This document shows positions 59,493 to 64,000 of a DNA stretch of 64,000 nt, one piece after another. The DNA is from a gamma proteobacterium HIMB30 (GTDB taxonomy: Bacteria; Pseudomonadota; Gammaproteobacteria; Pseudomonadales; Litorivicinaceae). The stretch's first letter is position 1. Each line of letters begins with the position of its first letter. A program made the translations under genes and the position numbers. Below the pieces are notes generated by a model. It saw nothing but the letters and a program-made list of their open reading frames with translations. It searched no databases and was not told where the DNA came from. The stretch is taken from assembly GCA_000227525.2 (NCBI GenBank), contig AGIG01000031.1:1-64000 (forward strand). Reading direction: 5' to 3'.

Positions 59493-60472
59493 CGCTTCAA
59501 CTGATACTTTCGAACATTGGCATTATGAGCCTCAAGGGTACGCGAAAACACATGCCCACCACTCCCATCAGCCACAAAATACAATTCACCTGTGATTTCA
59601 GGATGTGCAACAGCCCCAATCGCATCGGGTCCGACCAAGGCAATTGGTGTCGGCGGGAGACCACTGATGCGATAGGTATTGTAGGGTGTTTTCTCTCGAA
59701 GATGCTGTCGTGTCAAATTGCCATCAAAGCGCTCACCCAGACCATAAATCACCGTTGGATCAGTCTGTAGTCGCATCTTCCGCTTGAGTCGTTCAAGAAA
59801 TACGCCCGCGATCCGTGGTCGCTCAACGGCAAGCGCGGTCTCTTTTTCAACAATGGATGCAAGTATCAGTAATTCATATGGCGACTTCAAAAGCGACTTC
59901 ACCGTTGGATCCGCATGAATCCACGCAAGCTCAAGCGTCTCCACGAGGGCTTGATGAGCCTTATCGAGGAGCGCATCTTTTGATAAATCCTGCTGCCATA
60001 AATAGGTCTCGGCTAAAAAAGCGCCTTCATGGGAAGACCAGGAGTCGCTAAGCCCTTCCCAGACACCGTCCGACAACGTGAGCTCACCCCCTAATGCATC
60101 GTGTGCTGATACGCGTGCGAAAAGAGTCGATGCAGTAATTCCCTCAGGGATGGTAATTCGCTCAATCATCGCGTCACCACGATGAATTTTCTCCAGAGCC
60201 GATAGTACAGTCGCGTGATGAGCAAATGCATATTTCCCCTGTTGAACGTGTGTCAATTCGGGATACAGCGAGAAAACCAAGGCGCGTTCACGTGCCGATA
60301 ACGAGGGGTGCAGTCCTTTTAATACATCACTCGCGGTCGAGCCGGCTGGCACAGTCAACGTCTTGACCGCGGCGGGTTGAGAACGAAGCGATTCAACCCA
60401 GAGCCGCCCCATCACTACCAAACAACTGACAGCGAAGAGGCCAAAAAGTCCAAGGCGGACTAAAGCCGGCAT
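59489..60472 (-). CDS. mltG: MltG, endolytic transglycosylase
   Basis: Cleaves nascent peptidoglycan glycan strands; single N-terminal membrane anchor (GLFGLFAVSCLVVMG) then YceG domain with catalytic Glu in LILASIVEKETAL, LQTDPTVIYGLG and NTYRISGLPPTPI. 327 residues. pabC, often located between fabF and mltG, is absent. Confidence 0.95.
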   Translation of the reverse strand: MPALVRLGLFGLFAVSCLVVMGRLWVESLRSQPAAVKTLTVPAGSTASDVLKGLHPSLSARERALVFSLYPELTHVQQGKYAFAHHATVLSALEKIHRGDAMIERITIPEGITASTLFARVSAHDALGGELTLSDGVWEGLSDSWSSHEGAFLAETYLWQQDLSKDALLDKAHQALVETLELAWIHADPTVKSLLKSPYELLILASIVEKETALAVERPRIAGVFLERLKRKMRLQTDPTVIYGLGERFDGNLTRQHLREKTPYNTYRISGLPPTPIALVGPDAIGAVAHPEITGELYFVADGSGGHVFSRTLEAHNANVRKYQLKR

Positions 60473-61710
60473 TACACCCGCTTGAAGATGAGTGTTCCGT
60501 TGGTGCCACCAAACCCAAAGCTATTGGATAACGCGACATCAATCGTTGCTTCACGCGCAGTATTTGGCACGTAATCCAAACGGCAACCCTCACCAACTGA
60601 ATCCAGATTAATCGTTGGTGGCAGCACCTGATCACGAATCGCAAGTACACTGAAACATGCCTCTAGCGCGCCCGCAGCACCCAACGCGTGACCTGTCATT
60701 GACTTCGTCGAACTCACAGCAACTTTCGATGCATGGGCGCCCATCAAACTTTCAACAGCTTGCGACTCTGCAACATCGCCAAGCGGAGTCGATGTGCCGT
60801 GAGCATTCACATAATCCACCTGATCGGCAGACAACCCGGCATCTTTGAGTGCATTGGCCATCGCTCCACGCGCACCACGACCGTCTTCGGCAGGCGCCGT
60901 CATATGATGCGCATCGTCACTCATACCAAAGCCAACCAATTCACAAATAATATTGGCACCACGCGCTTTGGCTGACTCATAGTCTTCGAGAACCATGGTT
61001 GCGGCGCCATCAGCCAGCACAAAGCCATCACGATCTTTATCCCATGGACGGCTCGCAGCCTGCGGATCGTCGTTGCGCGTTGATAAGGCACGTGCGGCGG
61101 AAAAACCTGCGATCCCAAGTTGGGTTGACGCTTTTTCTGCACCACCTGCGATCACAACATCCGCGTCACCATACGCAATCATCCGTGCACCAAAACCCAA
61201 GCAGTGGGTTGAAGTGGTACAGGCTGTCGTAATCGCGATATTGGGACCTTGGAATCCATATTTGATCGCAAGATTTCCTGCGATCATATTGATGATCGAA
61301 CCTGGGACAAAAAATGGGGAAACCTTGCGTGGCCCACGCTCATTAAGGAGCAAAGTGGTGTTTTCAATGAGTGTCAAACCACCAATACCAGATCCAATAG
61401 AAACGCCGACCCGCGTTGGATCAAACGTTGACTCCATCAATCCAGACTGCTCAACCGCTTGAATCGCGCTAACCATTCCATATTGGATGAACGGATCCAT
61501 TTTCCGGGCGTCTTTGATCGACATGTAGCGTTCTAAATCGAACTCAGGAACCAAACCCGCGAATTTAGTTGAGTAGTCCGTGGTGTCGAATTCTGTGATC
61601 GCAGAAATCCCACTCTGCCCATTGAGAATCGCCTTCCATGACTCTTCAACTGTGGTGCCACAAGGACTCAACATGCCCAATCCCGTGACGACAACGCGAC
61701 GCTTTGACAT
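60472..61710 (-). CDS. fabF: 3-oxoacyl-ACP synthase II
   Basis: Elongates acyl-ACP chains. 412 residues from ATG 61710 with active-site Cys in [10 protein letters not shown], His in [11 protein letters not shown] and [11 protein letters not shown], and C-terminal [14 protein letters not shown]. It follows acpP through a terminator-like hairpin, so it may be expressed at a lower level than ACP. Confidence 0.97.
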   Translation of the reverse strand: MSKRRVVVTGLGMLSPCGTTVEESWKAILNGQSGISAITEFDTTDYSTKFAGLVPEFDLERYMSIKDARKMDPFIQYGMVSAIQAVEQSGLMESTFDPTRVGVSIGSGIGGLTLIENTTLLLNERGPRKVSPFFVPGSIINMIAGNLAIKYGFQGPNIAITTACTTSTHCLGFGARMIAYGDADVVIAGGAEKASTQLGIAGFSAARALSTRNDDPQAASRPWDKDRDGFVLADGAATMVLEDYESAKARGANIICELVGFGMSDDAHHMTAPAEDGRGARGAMANALKDAGLSADQVDYVNAHGTSTPLGDVAESQAVESLMGAHASKVAVSSTKSMTGHALGAAGALEACFSVLAIRDQVLPPTINLDSVGEGCRLDYVPNTAREATIDVALSNSFGFGGTNGTLIFKRV

Positions 61711-61734
61711 AGTTTCTCTCTCAATAACCCACAC

Positions 61735-61761
61735 AAAAAAGCCGCGCAGAACGCGGCTTTT
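61735..61761 (-). terminator. Terminator/attenuator between acpP and fabF
   Basis: GCCGCG and CGCGGC (61741-61746, 61752-61757) form a stem with a five-base loop, flanked by A/T runs; on the minus strand six T follow. Partial termination would raise ACP over FabF, and some read-through is needed to express fabF. Confidence 0.8.
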
Positions 61762-61790
61762 CAGTATTCATACGTCAATGACAATCCGAA

Positions 61791-62024
61791 TTACAGATTT
61801 GCTTCGATGTATGCAATTGCTTGCTGAACCGTGGTGATTTTTTCAGCCTCTTCATCAGGAATCTCGGTTTCGAATTCCTCTTCCAAAGCCATTACCAACT
61901 CAACTGTATCCAGTGAATCAGCACCGAGGTCATTAACAAATGAAGATTCGGTGGTGACTTCTTCTTCCTTGACGCCAAGTTGTTCGCAAACAATTTTCTT
62001 GACGCGTTCTTCGATATTACTCAT
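61791..62024 (-). CDS. acpP: Acyl carrier protein
   Basis: A 77-residue acidic carrier. The phosphopantetheine serine is in [20 protein letters not shown]. Located between fabG and fabF as in E. coli. A 94-base spacer separates it from fabG. Confidence 0.98.
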   Translation of the reverse strand: MSNIEERVKKIVCEQLGVKEEEVTTESSFVNDLGADSLDTVELVMALEEEFETEIPDEEAEKITTVQQAIAYIEANL

Positions 62025-62118
62025 CGTTCAGAATACTCCTAATGATGTTGCTGCCACTGTACGACGTGGCGTCATTATTACTGATGTTCGAAATATTACA
62101 AGCACCAGAACATCAGAC

Positions 62119-62841
62119 TTAGGCCATATACATGCCGCCGTTGACGTGTAACGTTGTGCCAGTCACGTAACTTGCCTCTTCACTTGCGAGGAAAGCAACA
62201 GTTCCAGCAACCTCTTCTGCCGAGCCTAAACGGCCTAGCGGAACCTGTGACAACAGTGCCTCTTTCTGAGCTTCAGGAAGCACATGCGTCATGTCTGTTT
62301 CAATAAAGCCAGGTGCGACCGCATTCACCGTGATCGCTCGGCTTCCAAATTCACGTGCCATCGCGCGCGTCATGCCCTCGAGGCCGGCTTTCGCAGCAGC
62401 GTAATTCACCTGCCCAGCATTACCCATCGAACCCACGACAGAACTGATATTGATAATACGCCCTGTCCGTGCTTTGGTCATCGGCTTGATAAATGCCGAC
62501 ACCACCGTAAAAATCGAGTTCAGGTTGGTATCAATCACAGCCTGCCAATCCTCAGGCTTCATCCGAAGCATCAACGTATCTTTGGTAATCCCTGCGTTAT
62601 TGACTAAGACCAATGGACTCTTCTCGTCATCTGCCAATGATTTGGCGAGCGCATTGACCATGGTCGCGTCAGTGACATTCAGTACACGACCCTCTCCGTT
62701 GGAGCCCAGGCGATCTGAGATTGTTTGCGCACCCCCTTCAGAGGTTGCTGTACCAATCACATAAAAGCCTTGTTTGACCAAACGCTCAGAGATTGCTTGC
62801 CCAATTCCGCGGCTTGCGCCAGTGACGAGTGCAACTGTCAT
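62119..62841 (-). CDS. fabG: 3-oxoacyl-ACP reductase
   Basis: NADPH-dependent SDR, 240 residues. TGASRGIGQA (Rossmann), NNAG, catalytic Ser in INISSVVGS and YAAAK. Complete, unlike the truncated SDR at 144. Overlaps fabD by four bases. Confidence 0.97.
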   Translation of the reverse strand: MTVALVTGASRGIGQAISERLVKQGFYVIGTATSEGGAQTISDRLGSNGEGRVLNVTDATMVNALAKSLADDEKSPLVLVNNAGITKDTLMLRMKPEDWQAVIDTNLNSIFTVVSAFIKPMTKARTGRIINISSVVGSMGNAGQVNYAAAKAGLEGMTRAMAREFGSRAITVNAVAPGFIETDMTHVLPEAQKEALLSQVPLGRLGSAEEVAGTVAFLASEEASYVTGTTLHVNGGMYMA

Positions 62842-63779
62842 CCGTTGATTTCCTGTAATGCTTTTGTGAACAATTCATGCGTTCCCAGCGGGAAATGCTG
62901 AGTGTCTGTTTGGATCCGCTTGGCCAGACCACAGAGCACAGCACCCGGGCCAAATTCAGCAGCAGTCTGAACGTCGAGTCCCTCGAAACTTCGTACTGTC
63001 TGAGTCCAGCGCACAGGCGAAAACGTTTGCTTGATGAGTTGTTCGCGGATCACCGATACATCAGACTCCGGTTGGATACTCACGTTCTGAATCACGGGAA
63101 CTGAGGGTTCCTTAACATCGATTACATCAAGCTTTTCTTGCAATCGGTCGGCCGCTGGCTTCATTAGCGCACAATGGAATGGAGCGCTGACCGGTAGTGG
63201 TAACGCGCGCTTCGCTCCAACTTCTTTAAGAACCGGAAGCGAGGCCTCAACTGCGTCGGCGTGACCGGCGATCACTAACTGTCCTGGGGCATTGTAGTTG
63301 ACCGCCTCAATCACAAGACCAGTCTCTGTCGCCACCTGCGTGCACACTGCTTCAATCTTGTCATCATCAAGACCAATAACCGCAGCCATGGCACCGGTTC
63401 CTTGTGGAACAGCATCCTGCATGAACTGACCCCGTGCCCGAACCAGTCGTACGGCATCTGCGAGTTCTAAACTTCCCGCGGCAGTCAATGCGGTGTACTC
63501 ACCAAGGCTATGACCAGCCATATAGGACGCACTCTGACCATTGGCCTGACTCCACGCCCGATACAATGCCACTCCTGCCGTGAGCATGAGTGGTTGCGTA
63601 ATTTCGGTTAACGACAGCTGCTCAGCAGGGCCCTCTTGAGCGAGCACCCAAAGATCGTAGCCAAGCGCGTCAGACGCTTCGTTGAATGTCTCTTTGATGT
63701 CCGGGTATTCCGTCTCGAAGTCGGCCAACATGCCAACCGTCTGAGAACCTTGTCCCGGGAAGAGGGCTGCGAAAGCCAT
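62838..63779 (-). CDS. fabD: Malonyl-CoA:ACP transacylase
   Basis: Loads malonyl onto ACP. 313 residues from ATG 63779 with ALFPGQGSQTVGM, nucleophile GHSLGEYTAL and catalytic His in VSAPFHCALM. Starts five bases after the rpmF stop region on the same strand. Confidence 0.97.
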   Translation of the reverse strand: MAFAALFPGQGSQTVGMLADFETEYPDIKETFNEASDALGYDLWVLAQEGPAEQLSLTEITQPLMLTAGVALYRAWSQANGQSASYMAGHSLGEYTALTAAGSLELADAVRLVRARGQFMQDAVPQGTGAMAAVIGLDDDKIEAVCTQVATETGLVIEAVNYNAPGQLVIAGHADAVEASLPVLKEVGAKRALPLPVSAPFHCALMKPAADRLQEKLDVIDVKEPSVPVIQNVSIQPESDVSVIREQLIKQTFSPVRWTQTVRSFEGLDVQTAAEFGPGAVLCGLAKRIQTDTQHFPLGTHELFTKALQEING

Positions 63780-63783
63780 CGAC

Positions 63784-63984
63784 CTATTCGTCGTCTTCCG
63801 CAACTTCTTCCTGACGGGGTGTCACAACCTGACGACCACGATAGAACCCATCTGGGCTGACATGGTGACGACGATGGATTTCGCCTGTCATCGCATCTGT
63901 CGTCAGAGTTGGACCTGACAGTGAGTCATGCGCACGACGCATTCCGCGACGTGAGCGAGATTTTTTGTTCTGTTGAACGGCCAT
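63784..63984 (-). CDS. rpmF: 50S ribosomal protein L32
   Basis: 66 residues beginning [20 protein letters not shown], the L32 signature, with [16 protein letters not shown] following. The usual four Cys of the zinc ribbon are absent, as in many gammaproteobacterial L32 proteins. It begins the fatty-acid synthesis gene cluster. Confidence 0.97.
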   Translation of the reverse strand: MAVQQNKKSRSRRGMRRAHDSLSGPTLTTDAMTGEIHRRHHVSPDGFYRGRQVVTPRQEEVAEDDE

Positions 63985-64000
63985 GATGATCTCCCTTCAG

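Overview
The window looks like a chromosomal segment of a free-living, probably marine gammaproteobacterium. The support is gene content and order: rpmF-fabD-fabG-acpP-fabF-mltG-tmk-holB-pilZ-tatD, clpS-clpA-infA-bpt-aat-trxB, ftsK-lolA-serS, tusDCBE, rluE-mnmA-hflD-purB, icd and aceK. I cannot name the species.

There are two parts. Positions 1-19650 are accessory DNA devoted to a [NiFe]-hydrogenase. The left edge (1-656) holds two abutting gene remnants, a helicase-associated-domain piece on the minus strand and the C-terminal half of a short-chain dehydrogenase on the plus strand. A minus-strand maturation operon follows: a CobW-type GTPase, hypF, hypC, hypD and hypE (6537 to 745). Divergent from it are a CooC-type nickel ATPase and a MerR-family regulator with a cysteine-rich tail. 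Next comes a tightly packed operon (7911-14839): hydrogenase small subunit, five consecutive small single-helix membrane proteins, the large subunit, a degenerate maturation-protease-like protein, a His/Cys-tailed small protein, a Rieske-like protein and the maturation endopeptidase. The subunits resemble the Tat-less group 1h/1l branch that includes high-affinity hydrogenases. A convergent minus-strand operon (18898 to 14816) encodes an FmdE-like protein, a glutathione-transferase-like protein and a FecB/C/D-type ABC importer, plausibly for nickel or a metallophore. The block ends next to the 3' end of tRNA-Ser(UGA) at 19651-19741, a typical island insertion point, but I see no integrase.

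The second part (19742-64000) is core genome with denser, more conventional genes: a cytochrome c, YqhA- and BI-1-family membrane proteins, TusDCBE, SerS/LolA/FtsK, TrxB, two N-end-rule aminoacyl transferases with IF-1 and ClpA/ClpS, isocitrate dehydrogenase and its kinase/phosphatase AceK, tRNA/rRNA modification genes, PurB, a ribosomal oxygenase, and a complete propionyl-CoA to succinyl-CoA pathway (carboxylase beta and alpha, methylmalonyl-CoA mutase, MeaB chaperone, epimerase; 46954-55406). It closes with the fatty-acid synthesis cluster.

The exciting part is the hydrogenase system. Its structural genes are separated by five tandem membrane-tether candidates. Its promoter has the stretched 19-bp spacer typical of MerR-activated metal-response promoters. 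HypA and HypB are absent from the window, while CobW-like, CooC-like and His/Cys-rich proteins are present. I infer a membrane-associated, cytoplasm-facing uptake hydrogenase, perhaps oxidising trace H2, switched on when a metal (probably nickel) is available.
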